Source: Metarhizobium sp964253915 (GTDB taxonomy: Bacteria > Pseudomonadota > Alphaproteobacteria > Rhizobiales > Rhizobiaceae). From it: a DNA stretch of 64,000 nt. Both the position numbers and the translations under genes were made by a program. Shown here piece by piece: positions 46,327 through 55,799 of this stretch. Within the stretch, counting starts at the first letter, position 1. Each line of letters starts with the position of its first letter. The stretch lies in contig NZ_CAXUSG020000003.1 of assembly GCF_964253915.1 (NCBI RefSeq), forward strand, positions 248,001 to 312,000, written 5' to 3'. The notes under the pieces were generated by a model, which had not been told where the DNA came from, ran no database searches, and was given only the letters and a program-made list of their open reading frames with translations.

Positions 46327-47526
46327 ATGAACACCGCCGTCCGTGATATCAGCATACCGAACGACTGGGATCGACGGGGCTTGCCGGGGTGGTGTTATCA
46401 CAGCGAGGCCTTGCTGGAGCTCGAACGGCAGCAGGTGTTTCTCGACCATTGGCAGATCGCCTGCCACGTCAGCGACGTCGCTGAGCCCGGCAGCTACATC
46501 AGCATCGATATCCTCGGAGAACGAGCCCTGGTGCTGCGCGACCAGCAGGGAACGGTTCGCGCCTTCCACAATATCTGCCGGCATCGCGGCTCGCGGCTGG
46601 TAACGGAGCCCAAGGGCCAGTGCCGCAACGCGCTGGTCTGTCCCTTCCACGGCTGGGTCTACAATCTCGACGGCACCCTGCGCGGCGCGGCGCGGCCAAA
46701 CTCTTTCCCGCCGCTCGACAAGGTGGATTTCGGCCTTGCCGCGCTCGAATGCGAGATCTGGCTCGGTTTCGTTTTCATCCGCTTCCGCCCCGGGCCGCAG
46801 CCTTCGGTGGCCGAAGTGATGCAGCCCTTCGCGGACGAGCTTTCCCACTACCGCACGGAAACCGTGGTTCCCACCAACGGCCTGTGGTCGCAGGAATCGC
46901 CGGTCAACTGGAAATCGGTACGCGACGTCGACAACGAGGGTTACCATGTCGCCATGGCGCATCCGGCCCTGCAGGATCTCTATGGATCGACCTATTTCGA
47001 CGAGCCTTTCGTCAACGGCCTCTGCCGCTCCTTCGCCACCTACAATCCGCATGCCGGCCGGCGCTGGAGCGTGCGCAACTATGTGCGCATCGCGCCACGG
47101 CCGGACCATCTGCCGGAAGGGCTGAAAACCGCCTGGATCTATTTCGGCCTCTTTCCGAATATGGTGATCGCGGTCACGCCGGAATCGGTGCAGTTCTATC
47201 AGGAATTCCCGCTCTCCGTCGGCAAGACCCTGCTGCGCGGCGGCGTCTATCGTTATCCGGACGAAAACCGGCAACAACGCCTTGCCCGCTATCTCGCCAT
47301 GCGCATCGACCGCGACACGCAGGCTGAAGACGTGCAACTGACCATCTGGTCGAATGAATCGATGCTGTCGTCGGCCTTTTCAGGCTTTTACCTGTCGGAT
47401 CTCGAATATGGCGTGCGCACGCACCACGACCACCTGCGCCAGCTCCTGCCGGTGATGACCTTGGAGACCCCGCCGCCCGAAACCGAGCTTGCCGCACTCA
47501 ACGCGACGATGCGGGGGACAGCATAG
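46327..47526 (+). CDS. Rieske non-heme iron oxygenase, alpha subunit
   Basis: This protein of about 399 residues has the Rieske [2Fe-2S] ligands CRHRG near residue 84 and CPFHGW near 105, followed by a mononuclear iron site (NEGYHVAMAH, two His; Asp further on). Family members oxidise aromatic rings or N-demethylate quaternary and tertiary amines (glycine betaine, stachydrine, carnitine). The neighbours here (amine importer, GcvT-like and methyltransferase genes) favour N-demethylation. No matching reductase is in the window, so electrons must come from another locus. The ATG at 46327 has GGAG seven bases upstream; ATG 46300 lies inside the operator. Confidence 0.9.
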   Translation: MNTAVRDISIPNDWDRRGLPGWCYHSEALLELERQQVFLDHWQIACHVSDVAEPGSYISIDILGERALVLRDQQGTVRAFHNICRHRGSRLVTEPKGQCRNALVCPFHGWVYNLDGTLRGAARPNSFPPLDKVDFGLAALECEIWLGFVFIRFRPGPQPSVAEVMQPFADELSHYRTETVVPTNGLWSQESPVNWKSVRDVDNEGYHVAMAHPALQDLYGSTYFDEPFVNGLCRSFATYNPHAGRRWSVRNYVRIAPRPDHLPEGLKTAWIYFGLFPNMVIAVTPESVQFYQEFPLSVGKTLLRGGVYRYPDENRQQRLARYLAMRIDRDTQAEDVQLTIWSNESMLSSAFSGFYLSDLEYGVRTHHDHLRQLLPVMTLETPPPETELAALNATMRGTA

Positions 47527-47529
47527 CCG

Positions 47530-47946
47530 TCAGCGCTCTGCCGTCTCGCCCGCCCGCACCAGGCGGCCTTCTTCGGCCTTGAAGAAGAATTGCGAGCAGA
47601 CGAGCCACCCTTTGAGCGGTCGCAGCAATGCCAACGACGCGCCGAGCGTCAGCGGCACGGTGGTGATCAGGTGCAGCCAGAGCGGCGTTTCGAACCGCAT
47701 CTGGAACCAGACCGCAAAGGCCAAAGCCGGCACCGCGACGATTGACATGGCGAAGAAGGCCGGGCCATCGGCCGGATCGGCGAAACCGTAGTCGAGACCA
47801 CAGATCTCGCAGCGCGGCGCCAGCGTCAGATACCCCTTGAACAGATGGCCCGTCTGGCAGCGCGGGCAGCGGCCGGCGATGCCGGTTTTCAGCGGATTGT
47901 CGGTCGGGTGATAACCCTCGGCGGTATAATCGATCTCAACGCTCAT
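47530..47946 (-). CDS. DUF983 family protein
   Basis: This 138-residue protein has an N-terminal zinc ribbon (CPRCQTGHLFKGYLTLAPRCEICG) followed by two membrane helices (FFAMSIVAVPALAFAVWF and LHLITTVPLTLGASLALL). This is the DUF983 layout; its function is unknown, and it is often near cytochrome oxidase genes in other organisms. It is convergent with the Rieske gene (three bases apart) and divergent from the MocR gene, sharing its box-rich control region. Confidence 0.88.
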   Translation of the reverse strand: MSVEIDYTAEGYHPTDNPLKTGIAGRCPRCQTGHLFKGYLTLAPRCEICGLDYGFADPADGPAFFAMSIVAVPALAFAVWFQMRFETPLWLHLITTVPLTLGASLALLRPLKGWLVCSQFFFKAEEGRLVRAGETAER

Positions 47947-47965
47947 AATCGTCTCCTGCAGAATA

Positions 47966-48100
47966 TTGTATGGAACAATTCCAAAATTGCCATACAATTT
48001 TCATTGACTTGCGTCATTTGTATGGATACATATCGCGAAACAGGCCGATTATCAAGCCTATGCGGCAATTTGTCTTTATTGTATGGTTTAACTTGTATGG
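47966..48100. promoter_or_regulatory. Five TTGTATGG boxes, probable MocR binding region
   Basis: TTGTATGG occurs at 47966-47973, 48018-48025, 48079-48086 and 48093-48100, and inverted at 47990-47997. The last copy covers the ATG of the MocR gene. Direct repeats of a short box near the start are typical of GabR/TauR/PdxR-type (MocR) autoregulation. Confidence 0.65.
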
Positions 48101-49515
48101 GAAAATCGACCGGAAAGCAGGGCAATCACGATTGGCAACCGCGCCTCGTCGATGGCATCAGGCAGAAATATCTCGGCATCGTCGAGGCCCTGGCCGACGA
48201 CGTCCGTTTGGGCCTGCTGCCGATCGGCACCAAACTGCCGCCGCAACGCGCCGTTGCGCTGTCGCTCGATGTCGACCTGACGACGGTGACCAAGGCCTTC
48301 AACGAGGCGCGCCGGCGCGGATTGATCACCGCGACCGTCGGCCGCGGCACCTTCGTTGCCGAGCAAGCGGAACCGGCCGAACCGGCAGCGGATCACGGCA
48401 ACCGGTCCGTCGATCTCAGCATGAACATCCCGCCGCAGCCGGAAGCCGCTGCCTTTGCGCGCCGCCTGCCGGAAGCCATGGCGCATGTCCTCTCGCCGGC
48501 CCGGGGCGGCAGTGCGCTACTGGCCTATCAGGAGAGCGGCGGCAGCGCCAATAACCGGTCTTCGGCTGCCCGCTGGCTTGCCCCCCGACTAGGACCGGTC
48601 GATCCGGAGCGGATTGCCATAACGGCCGGTTCCCAGAATGCCCTGTTTGCCCTGTGCATGGGGCTGATGGAGCGCGGCGCCGTCATCGCCGCCCCGGCGC
48701 TGACCTATCCTGGCCTGCAGTCCGTGGCGCAGCGATGCGGCCTGCGGCTCTACCCGCTGGCCATGGACGAGGACGGCATCCTGCCGGACGCCTTTGCCGA
48801 TCTCTGTTCGGCCTCGCCGCCGGCTGCCCTCTATCTGGTTCCGACCATCGACAACCCGACGACCGCCACACTGCCCGTGTCGCGCCGGCAGGCGATTGCC
48901 GCCATCGCCCGGCGTTTTCAGGTGCCTGTTATCGAGGACGACCCCTACGGCATGCTGCCGCAACAGGCGCCGCCGCCGGTCGCGACCTTCGCGCCGGAAC
49001 TAACCTACCACATCGCCACCTTGTCGAAATGCATCAGCCCGGCGCTGCGCCTCGCCTTTGTCGTCAACCCCGACGCCACCGCTGCCACGCGGCTCGCCGC
49101 CGTGTTGCGCGCCACCAACCTGATGGCATCGCCGCTGATGGCGGCGGTCACCGGCCACTGGATCGAAACAGGCACGCTGGACACCATCACCACGACGATC
49201 CGCGACGAAAACGTCGCGCGGCAGGAGATCGCAGCGGCAGCGCTGGAAGGGCAGACCTACCGTTTCCACGGCGAAGGCCACCATCTCTGGCTTCATCTTC
49301 CGCAAGGCTGGAAGGCCATGGATTTCGCCTATCAGGCGGAACGCTCGGGCCTGTCGGTCGTCCCGGCCGCCGCCTTTGCGCTGTCGGCACCGCCTTACGA
49401 GGCGGTGCGCATCTCGCTCGGGCCGCCGGCCGACCGGGTCACCCTGCGGCGCGCCCTCGACGCCACGGCAGCCCTGCTGCGTCAGGCGCCGCAGCCGGGT
49501 CGCGTGCTGGTCTGA
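48097..49515 (+). CDS. MocR family regulator (GntR HTH fused to aminotransferase-like domain)
   Basis: This 472-residue protein has a GntR winged helix (about residues 10-80, LPPQRAVALSLDVDLTTVTKAFNEARRRGLI) fused to a fold-type I PLP domain. The PLP Lys lies in HIATLSKCISPALRLAFV near residue 310, and the DNP segment in PTIDNPTTATLPVSRR. MocR proteins sense PLP or amino compounds and control amine or amino-acid metabolism. The ATG at 48097 fits the family N-terminus. The gene lies in the middle of the amine-type catabolic region, but its targets may be limited to itself and the divergent DUF983 gene. Confidence 0.9.
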   Translation: MGKSTGKQGNHDWQPRLVDGIRQKYLGIVEALADDVRLGLLPIGTKLPPQRAVALSLDVDLTTVTKAFNEARRRGLITATVGRGTFVAEQAEPAEPAADHGNRSVDLSMNIPPQPEAAAFARRLPEAMAHVLSPARGGSALLAYQESGGSANNRSSAARWLAPRLGPVDPERIAITAGSQNALFALCMGLMERGAVIAAPALTYPGLQSVAQRCGLRLYPLAMDEDGILPDAFADLCSASPPAALYLVPTIDNPTTATLPVSRRQAIAAIARRFQVPVIEDDPYGMLPQQAPPPVATFAPELTYHIATLSKCISPALRLAFVVNPDATAATRLAAVLRATNLMASPLMAAVTGHWIETGTLDTITTTIRDENVARQEIAAAALEGQTYRFHGEGHHLWLHLPQGWKAMDFAYQAERSGLSVVPAAAFALSAPPYEAVRISLGPPADRVTLRRALDATAALLRQAPQPGRVLV

Positions 49516-50940
49516 TCAACCCTTCCAAAGACCTTCGCGCACCAGATCGTCCATGGTGCGGGAGATGCCCCGGCGCAGGATATCGACCATGGTGTCGACC
49601 TGCTCGGTCGTGATGGTCAGCGGCGGCGACATCACGCACATGTTGATCAGCGGGCGAACCAGCAGGCCAAGCTCCTGGCAATGGCCGTCGATGCGCTTGC
49701 CGACCTCCAGGTCAAGCGTCAGCGGATTGTTGTTGACCCGGTCCGCGACACATTCGATGCAGGCCATCAGGCCGAGACCGCGCACCTCGCCGACAAGCGG
49801 AAGATCTTCGAGGCTTTTCAGGCCCGCCTGGAAATGCCCCGCTATGGCATTGACGTGGTCGAGGATGCCGCCTTCCAGCAGTTCCAGGTTCTTCAGCGCC
49901 ACGGCGCAGCCGACCGGATGGCTGGAATAGGTCAGCCCGTGCGCAAACATCGCATCGGGATGGTTGGAACGCCGCAACTCTTCGAACAGCCGCGCCGAAA
50001 CCATGACGCCGCCGAGCGGGAAATAACCCGAGGTCACGCCCTTGGCAAAAGTGATCATGTCAGGCTCGATGCCGAACACATCCTTGGAGGCGAAGACGGA
50101 GCCGAGCCGGCCGAACGCCGTCACCACCTCGTCGGCGATGAACAGGATGTCGTTTTCGGCGCAAAGGGCGCGCATGCGCTGGAGATAACCCGGCGGCGGC
50201 ACGATGACCCCACCGGAAGCCTGGATCGGCTCGGCGACGAAGGCGCCGATACGCTCCGCCCCTTCCGTTTCGATCAGCGCGGCAAATTCAGCCACGAGGC
50301 TGTCTTCGAACGCCTCGATGCTCATGCCCTCCGGCCGCCGGAACGGATTGGGCGAGGACAGCTTGCGCACCAGATGCGTGGCACTGTCCATCCAGTCCTG
50401 ATCGCGGGGGCGGCCATTCAACGAGGCGGAAAGATAGGTGGAGCCGTGATAACCGCCCTGGCGCGACACCATCAGCTTCTTGTCCGGCCGGCCGCGGACA
50501 TTGTTGGCAAACTGCATGATGCGCAGCGCCGTCTCCACGGCAGACGAGCCGCCGGTGGTGAGGAACACATGCTCGAGATCGCCGGGCGCCCGTTTCGCCA
50601 GCGCATCCGCGAGAGCATCAGCCGGCGAACTGGTGGTATACCATGGCGAATTGTAGGAAAGCTCCAGCGCCTGCTCCTGCATCACCCGGGCCAGGTCGGC
50701 ATTGCGGTGGCCGACATTGACGCACCACATGCCGGCCGGTCCGTCGATCAGCTTGCGGCCGTGGCCGTCCGTCACATAGATGCCTTCGCCCGACGTCAGC
50801 AGGCCGCGTCTGTCGGCGCCGATCGCGCCGGCCGAAGGCCAGGGCTGGACCAGGGCATTGGGGATCTTCGCCATCGTCTCGGCATCCGGCGCCTTGCCTG
50901 CCGGAGCGAGCGGATTGATGGAACGGTCCTCGGCCAACAT
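49516..50940 (-). CDS. Class III aminotransferase (polyamine/omega-amino acid type)
   Basis: This 474-residue PLP enzyme shows GMWCVNVGHRN near the N-terminus, the cofactor-binding SAVETALR, LFIADEVVTAFGRLG and the PLP Lys in ITFAKGVTSGYFPLGG near residue 290. It resembles putrescine- or beta-alanine-pyruvate aminotransferases, which remove a terminal amino group. An AAGGAGAA site precedes ATG 50940; the longer frame to 51051 runs through operator 2. It is divergent from the importer genes. Confidence 0.92.
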   Translation of the reverse strand: MLAEDRSINPLAPAGKAPDAETMAKIPNALVQPWPSAGAIGADRRGLLTSGEGIYVTDGHGRKLIDGPAGMWCVNVGHRNADLARVMQEQALELSYNSPWYTTSSPADALADALAKRAPGDLEHVFLTTGGSSAVETALRIMQFANNVRGRPDKKLMVSRQGGYHGSTYLSASLNGRPRDQDWMDSATHLVRKLSSPNPFRRPEGMSIEAFEDSLVAEFAALIETEGAERIGAFVAEPIQASGGVIVPPPGYLQRMRALCAENDILFIADEVVTAFGRLGSVFASKDVFGIEPDMITFAKGVTSGYFPLGGVMVSARLFEELRRSNHPDAMFAHGLTYSSHPVGCAVALKNLELLEGGILDHVNAIAGHFQAGLKSLEDLPLVGEVRGLGLMACIECVADRVNNNPLTLDLEVGKRIDGHCQELGLLVRPLINMCVMSPPLTITTEQVDTMVDILRRGISRTMDDLVREGLWKG

Positions 50941-51004
50941 GGGAATTCTCCTTAAAGGATTGTTTTTCACAACAACATGAAAAACAAATGGAAACGGAAT
51001 TATT

Positions 51005-51020
51005 CTGAATGTCCGTTCAA
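51005..51020. promoter_or_regulatory. TetR-type operator 2
   Basis: CTGAATGTCCGTTCAA at 51005-51020 shares the CTGAAT-N3-C-R-TTCA-R pattern with the sites at 46296 and 56686. It lies 64 bases before the aminotransferase start and 157 bases before the first permease gene, in the divergent region. Confidence 0.68.
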
Positions 51021-51177
51021 TCAAGATGGCAGAAATAGCACTTGATTTCAAGGCGGATCGCGCTCATTCTCCCAACTGAAGAAACCAATCGCCGACAAGA
51101 GCGATGGATCTCAGGGGAACTGACATGCGTCTCTTTGCACCATCCGCCGACTGTCCGTCGGCCAGACCCACGGAGCC

Positions 51178-52092
51178 ATGCCGATGACGGCAATGGCGGA
51201 GCCTTCCTTTCCGCCCGCGACGGCCGCCCGACGATGGCGCCGATCCGAAGAGGCCCGCGGCCTCACCCTCATCTCTCCGACATTTCTCTATGCGCTGGCG
51301 CTGCTTTTCCTGCCGGTCCTCATCGTCTTCCTCTACAGTTTCTGGACGCAGGACTACCTGACGATCGACCGGACGTTCACGCTGGAAAACTATCGCCAGG
51401 CGCTGGGCGAACCGATCTACCAGGATCTTCTCGCCCGCTCGCTCTACATTTCGCTGACGGTCAGCATCGTCACCGTTCTCCTGTCCTATCCGGTCGCCTG
51501 GTTCATCTCCTTCCATGGCGGGCTGAACAAGAATTTCTGGCTGTTCGTCATCACCATTCCCTGCTGGACCAGCTATCTGCTGCGGGTGATGTCGTGGAAG
51601 GTCATCCTCGGTTACCAGGGCGTGATGAACACCGGGCTGATGAAACTCGGCATCATCGAGGCACCGCTCACATCGCTGCTCTACAACGCCAATGCCGTCA
51701 TCATCACGCTGGTGCACAGCTGGGCGGCCTTCGCCATCCTGCCGATCTTCATCTCGCTGGAAAAGATCGACCGCTCGTTGATCGAGGCCGCCGCCGACCT
51801 CGGCGACGGGCCGATCCGGCGCTTCTTCCGCATCGTGCTGCCGCTCTCCATGCCGGGCGTCATCTCCGCCTTCCTGATCGTCATGATCCCGACGGTCGGC
51901 GACTACGTCACGCCGCAGCTCGTCGGCGGCAAGGAAGGCGTGATGATCGCCAGCGCCATCCAGGCGAGCTTTGGCAAGGCCTCCAACTGGCCGCTGGGGG
52001 CGGCCTTGTCGGTGACGACCATGGTGGTGGTCTCGCTTCTGGCCGGCGCCGTCGTGCTCGGGCTGCGGTTGATCGTCAGGAGTATCCGATGA
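51178..52092 (+). CDS. ABC transporter permease, PotB/PotH-like
   Basis: This 304-residue protein has six hydrophobic helices (first near residues 32-55). The EAA coupling loop is IEAAADLGDGPIRRFFRIVLPLSMPG near residue 200. It belongs to the spermidine/putrescine importer type. CGGAG precedes the ATG; ATG 51184 is also possible. It overlaps the next permease by four bases (ATGA). With operator 2 upstream it heads the permease-permease-ATPase operon. Confidence 0.93.
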   Translation: MPMTAMAEPSFPPATAARRWRRSEEARGLTLISPTFLYALALLFLPVLIVFLYSFWTQDYLTIDRTFTLENYRQALGEPIYQDLLARSLYISLTVSIVTVLLSYPVAWFISFHGGLNKNFWLFVITIPCWTSYLLRVMSWKVILGYQGVMNTGLMKLGIIEAPLTSLLYNANAVIITLVHSWAAFAILPIFISLEKIDRSLIEAAADLGDGPIRRFFRIVLPLSMPGVISAFLIVMIPTVGDYVTPQLVGGKEGVMIASAIQASFGKASNWPLGAALSVTTMVVVSLLAGAVVLGLRLIVRSIR

Positions 52093-52898
52093 GCGGACGC
52101 ATGCGCCTCCTGCCGGCCTTCGTCGGCGCCTACCTGCTGTTCCTCTATGCGCCGATCCTGCTGATCCCGATCTTCTCCTTCAACAATGCCGCCTCCACCA
52201 CCTTCCCGCTCGCCGGCTTCACCTGGAAATGGTACGCATCGCTTGCCGGCAACACGGTGATGCTGGATGCGGCGCGCAACAGCCTGATCGTCGGCGTCTC
52301 AGTCTCCATCCTAGCGACGCTGTTCGGCATCTGCGCCGCCCGCGCCATCACCCGCTACGATTTCCGCGGCAAGCGGCTGACCTCGGGCCTGATCATGGCG
52401 CCGCTCTTCCTGCCGGAAATCATCGTCGCCATCTCGCTTTTGATGATCGTGCTGGCGATGGGGGCGGAATTGTCGCTGATGACCGTGATCCTCGGCCAAA
52501 CCGTGTTTTGCATTCCCTATTCCATGGCGGTCCTGGTCTCGGGTTTCGAGGGCTTCGACCGCAGCCTAGAGGAAGCGTCACAGGATCTTGGCGAAACCGC
52601 CTTCGGCACCTTTCGCCGGGTAACGCTACCGGTGGTGGCGCCCGCCATCCTGTCGAGCCTGCTCGTCGCTTTCACCATTTCGCTCGACGAATTCATCCTC
52701 GCCTTCTTCCTCACCGGCACGCAGCAGACGCTGCCGGTCTATATCTGGGGCCAGTTGCGCTTCGCTGCCAAACTGCCTTCGGTCTTGGCGCTCGGTTCGC
52801 TGATGCTGCTGACCTCCGTCCTTCTTCTCACGCTTGCCGAAATCTTCCGCCGCCGCGCCGAAAGCCGGAAAATCCTGCAGGAGGTCCCCCATGGCTGA
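52089..52898 (+). CDS. ABC transporter permease, PotC/PotI-like
   Basis: This 269-residue protein has six helices and the EAA loop LEEASQDLGETAFGTFRRVTLPVVAP near residue 165. It is the partner of the PotB/PotH-like permease. The ATG at 52089 overlaps the previous stop (ATGA) and has AGGAG upstream. The same frame is open far upstream to 51042, which is a shadow over the first permease. It overlaps the ATPase start by eight bases. Confidence 0.93.
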   Translation: MSGRMRLLPAFVGAYLLFLYAPILLIPIFSFNNAASTTFPLAGFTWKWYASLAGNTVMLDAARNSLIVGVSVSILATLFGICAARAITRYDFRGKRLTSGLIMAPLFLPEIIVAISLLMIVLAMGAELSLMTVILGQTVFCIPYSMAVLVSGFEGFDRSLEEASQDLGETAFGTFRRVTLPVVAPAILSSLLVAFTISLDEFILAFFLTGTQQTLPVYIWGQLRFAAKLPSVLALGSLMLLTSVLLLTLAEIFRRRAESRKILQEVPHG

Positions 52899-53985
52899 CC
52901 GTTCGATGATCTCCATCCACGGCATTTCGAAATATTACGGTCCTTATCCGGCCGTCAGCAGCCTGTCGCTGGAGATCGGCGGCGGCGAATTTTTTTCGCT
53001 GCTCGGACCGTCCGGATGCGGCAAGACCACGCTGTTGCGGATGATCGCCGGTTTCGTCGAACCGACAGACGGCTCGATCCGCATCGACGGGCAGGACGTC
53101 ACCGGCACGCCGCCGAACCGTCGCCCCACCAACATGGTCTTCCAGAACTACGCGATCTTCCCGCATCTCAACGTCGAGGAAAATGTCGGCTACGGCCTGA
53201 AACGGCTGCACCTCGACAAAACGGAGGAAAAACGCCGCATCGGCGAGGCGCTGGAGCAGGTGCGGCTTTCGACGCTCGGCGCCCGCAAGGCGCATGAACT
53301 CTCCGGCGGCCAGCGCCAACGCGTCGCGCTCGCCCGGGCGCTGGTGATGCGGCCAAAAGTATTGCTGCTCGACGAACCACTGTCGGCACTCGACAAAAAA
53401 CTGCGCGAACAAATGCAGGTGGAATTGCGCAGCCTGCAAAAAGCCGTCGGCATCACCTTCATCCTCGTCACCCACGACCAGTACGAGGCGCTCGCCATGT
53501 CGGACCGCATTGCGGTGATGTTTGCCGGCAAGCTTGCGCAGGTGGCGACACCGAAGGAGATCTACCAGCGCCCGGTCAACCGCCAGGTCGCCGATTTCCT
53601 CGGCGGCATGAATTTTCTGGACGCGACGGTGACCGGCGACAACAACGGCCGGGTGACGGCGCAGACGCCGATCTTCGGCGACATCACGCTCGAAAAGCCG
53701 CCGGGATTTACCGCGACCGCCGCTGACGGCAAGGTGACGCTCGGCATGCGGCCGGAGCGCCTGCGCCTGTTGTGGGAGGGAGAAACGGCACCGAAGGAAA
53801 TCCGGGGCACGGTGAGCAACCGCCACTATTTCGGCGAAACGACGCATCTGTCGATTGCCGTCGATGGGCTTTCGGCGCCGCTGTCGATCGTCGAGACCAA
53901 CAATTACGGCGCCGACGACCTGCCGATCGGCGCCAGCGTCCGGATGGCCTACGATCCGGACGCCCTCGTGCTGCTTGCAGAATGA
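52891..53985 (+). CDS. ABC transporter ATP-binding protein, PotA/PotG-like
   Basis: This 364-residue ATPase has Walker A GPSGCGKTT near residue 38, signature LSGGQRQR near 135, Walker B LLLDEPLSALD and H-loop VTHDQYEA. A C-terminal TOBE domain (about 280-360) is typical of the polyamine/opine importer class. GGAGG is close before ATG 52891. It ends directly against the stop of the convergent binding-protein gene; the two stops form TGATCA. Confidence 0.95.
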   Translation: MADRSMISIHGISKYYGPYPAVSSLSLEIGGGEFFSLLGPSGCGKTTLLRMIAGFVEPTDGSIRIDGQDVTGTPPNRRPTNMVFQNYAIFPHLNVEENVGYGLKRLHLDKTEEKRRIGEALEQVRLSTLGARKAHELSGGQRQRVALARALVMRPKVLLLDEPLSALDKKLREQMQVELRSLQKAVGITFILVTHDQYEALAMSDRIAVMFAGKLAQVATPKEIYQRPVNRQVADFLGGMNFLDATVTGDNNGRVTAQTPIFGDITLEKPPGFTATAADGKVTLGMRPERLRLLWEGETAPKEIRGTVSNRHYFGETTHLSIAVDGLSAPLSIVETNNYGADDLPIGASVRMAYDPDALVLLAE

Positions 53986-55068
53986 TCAGTAGCCGGATTT
54001 GATCTTTTCGAATTCGGCAATCATCTTCTGCTTGAGATCGGACGGTACCGGCGCCTGGAACAGCGTGTTGGCGGTGAACTTTTCGACATCGGCATAACCG
54101 GTCCGTTCCAGCACCGCCGGATCGACCGTTGCCATGCCCTTGGCATTGCCCGAGCCATAACCCCAGGAATCGACGAGATAACCGGCAATGGCCGGATCTG
54201 TGACGGCATTGAGGAAATCATAGGCCCGGTCGACGCTGCCTTCCGCACCCTTGACGCGCACGTAGCCGCAGACCCAGGTGGACAGACCTTCATCCGTATC
54301 CTTCTTCATTTCCACCGGCACGCCGTCCTTCTTCAGCGTTGTCGGCGTCTCGTTCCACGCCCAGGCGAGATCGACCTCGCCGCTCGCCATCGCCTGGCCG
54401 ATTTCGGTGTTGTCGGTCCAGTAGAGACGCACGTTCTTGTGCACCGCCCGCAGGAAATCGGAGGCCTGCTTGAACTGATCGTCAGTCATGACCGTCCAGT
54501 CCTTGAGGCCGATGGCGAGGCTTGCCAGTGCATAGGCATCATCGACATTGTTGCCGATCGAAACGCGATCCTTGAATTTCGGATCGGCAAAGGCTTTCAG
54601 CGACTGGATTTCTTCGGGCTTGATCTTGTCGGTGCGATAGACGGTGACCGTATTGCCCCATTCGAAAGGCAGGAACCAGGCCTTGCCATCGGCCGTGGTC
54701 ATCAGGTCCTTCATACCCTTGATACCGGGCAGGGTCGATTCCCAGTTTGTGAGCTTCGACGTATCGAGCGGTTCGAGCAGCCCGGCATCACGCCATTTCA
54801 ACACGCTTTGCGAACAGGGATGGGCGAGATCCGTCTTGAAACCCGAACGCAGCTTCTGAAACGCCTCCTCTTCATCGCCAAAGAAGCTGAAATCCGGCTC
54901 GTTGCCGTATTTTTCGGTATATTTCGGATGAAAGGCCGGATCCTCGTATCCTGCCCAGTCGAACACCGTCAGGCTGTCGGCGGCAAGCGCCACAGTCGAA
55001 ACGGAGAGTGAAAGGGCCAGGGCCAGACAGGCACTCGCCTGTCGAACCGCTCTTGCGTTTAATGCCAT
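53986..55068 (-). CDS. ABC transporter substrate-binding protein, PotD/PotF-like
   Basis: This 360-residue protein has a signal peptide (ACLALALSLSVSTVALA-AD) and a mature start SLTVFDWAGYEDPAFHPKY, as in spermidine/putrescine-type binding proteins. It delivers the substrate to the permeases encoded by the convergent operon. GAGGAG lies six bases before ATG 55068. It is 17 bases after the tetR stop, so it is the third gene of the methyltransferase-tetR-binding-protein unit under operator 3. Substrate specificity cannot be read reliably from the sequence. Confidence 0.93.
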   Translation of the reverse strand: MALNARAVRQASACLALALSLSVSTVALAADSLTVFDWAGYEDPAFHPKYTEKYGNEPDFSFFGDEEEAFQKLRSGFKTDLAHPCSQSVLKWRDAGLLEPLDTSKLTNWESTLPGIKGMKDLMTTADGKAWFLPFEWGNTVTVYRTDKIKPEEIQSLKAFADPKFKDRVSIGNNVDDAYALASLAIGLKDWTVMTDDQFKQASDFLRAVHKNVRLYWTDNTEIGQAMASGEVDLAWAWNETPTTLKKDGVPVEMKKDTDEGLSTWVCGYVRVKGAEGSVDRAYDFLNAVTDPAIAGYLVDSWGYGSGNAKGMATVDPAVLERTGYADVEKFTANTLFQAPVPSDLKQKMIAEFEKIKSGY

Positions 55069-55085
55069 GCCATTCTCCTCTTTTA

Positions 55086-55799
55086 TCAGCCTCCGGATCC
55101 ATTCTCCCTCGGTCCGGAGTGGTTGAAATGCGCAGGAAAGACGGAAACGATAAAATCGATGGAGGCGGCGAGCGCTTTTTCGCGCGTCAAACCCTCGCCC
55201 ATCATCAGCCGCAGCCAGAGGCCTTCGAGCATGGCGCAAAGGCAAAGCGCCATGGCATCGGGATCGAAACCGTAGCGGCCTTCTTCCTTCAGCTCGCGGC
55301 AAAGGCCGACAAAAATCTCCTGGTAGTGCTTGTCGTTAGCGCCACACAGCACCTGGTAGGTCGGCCGCGATTTCGCCTCACCCCAGAAGGCACACCAGGC
55401 AGCGAGCTTGCGTTTGGTGCAGATCTTGCGGTCGAAATCGGCAGCGACCAGCGCCCAGAGACGGGCAGCAGCACTCTCGCCGGCGCGCTGCAACGACTGG
55501 TGCCAGTGCTGCGAATATTCCTCCGCCATATATTGCAGTGTCGCGACGAGCAGCTTTTCCTTGCTCTCGAAATGGAAATTGACAATGCCGCGCGACAGGC
55601 CGGCGCCATCGGCCACGTCGGCCAGAGTCGTTTCGGCGTAACCGCGCTTGGCAAGAGAATCGATCGTCGCTTCGATGAGCTGCTGCTGCCGTGTTTCCTT
55701 TGAAGCCTTGCGGCCCTTCTTGTCCAATTCCGCCGCCTGCTGGGATGCGCTCATGCGAACCGCCACTTCCTTCCTGTTCAGGCGGAGAACGACCGTCAT
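55086..55799 (-). CDS. TetR family regulator, BetI-like
   Basis: This 237-residue protein has a TetR HTH (RQQQLIEATIDSLAKRGYAETTLADVADGAG and LSRGIVNFHFESKEKLL, read separately) at about residues 30-85. The C-terminal ligand domain resembles BetI. The ATG at 55799 overlaps the stop of the methyltransferase gene (ATGA), which decides the start. It is the most likely binder of the three CTGAAT-type palindromes, one of which drives its own operon. The ligand is unknown; BetI itself senses choline. Confidence 0.92.
   Translation of the reverse strand: MTVVLRLNRKEVAVRMSASQQAAELDKKGRKASKETRQQQLIEATIDSLAKRGYAETTLADVADGAGLSRGIVNFHFESKEKLLVATLQYMAEEYSQHWHQSLQRAGESAAARLWALVAADFDRKICTKRKLAAWCAFWGEAKSRPTYQVLCGANDKHYQEIFVGLCRELKEEGRYGFDPDAMALCLCAMLEGLWLRLMMGEGLTREKALAASIDFIVSVFPAHFNHSGPRENGSGG

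Noticed and set aside
51042..52088. Upstream extension of the second permease frame
   Set aside because: It overlaps the first permease gene. The ATGA overlap at 52089 marks the true start.
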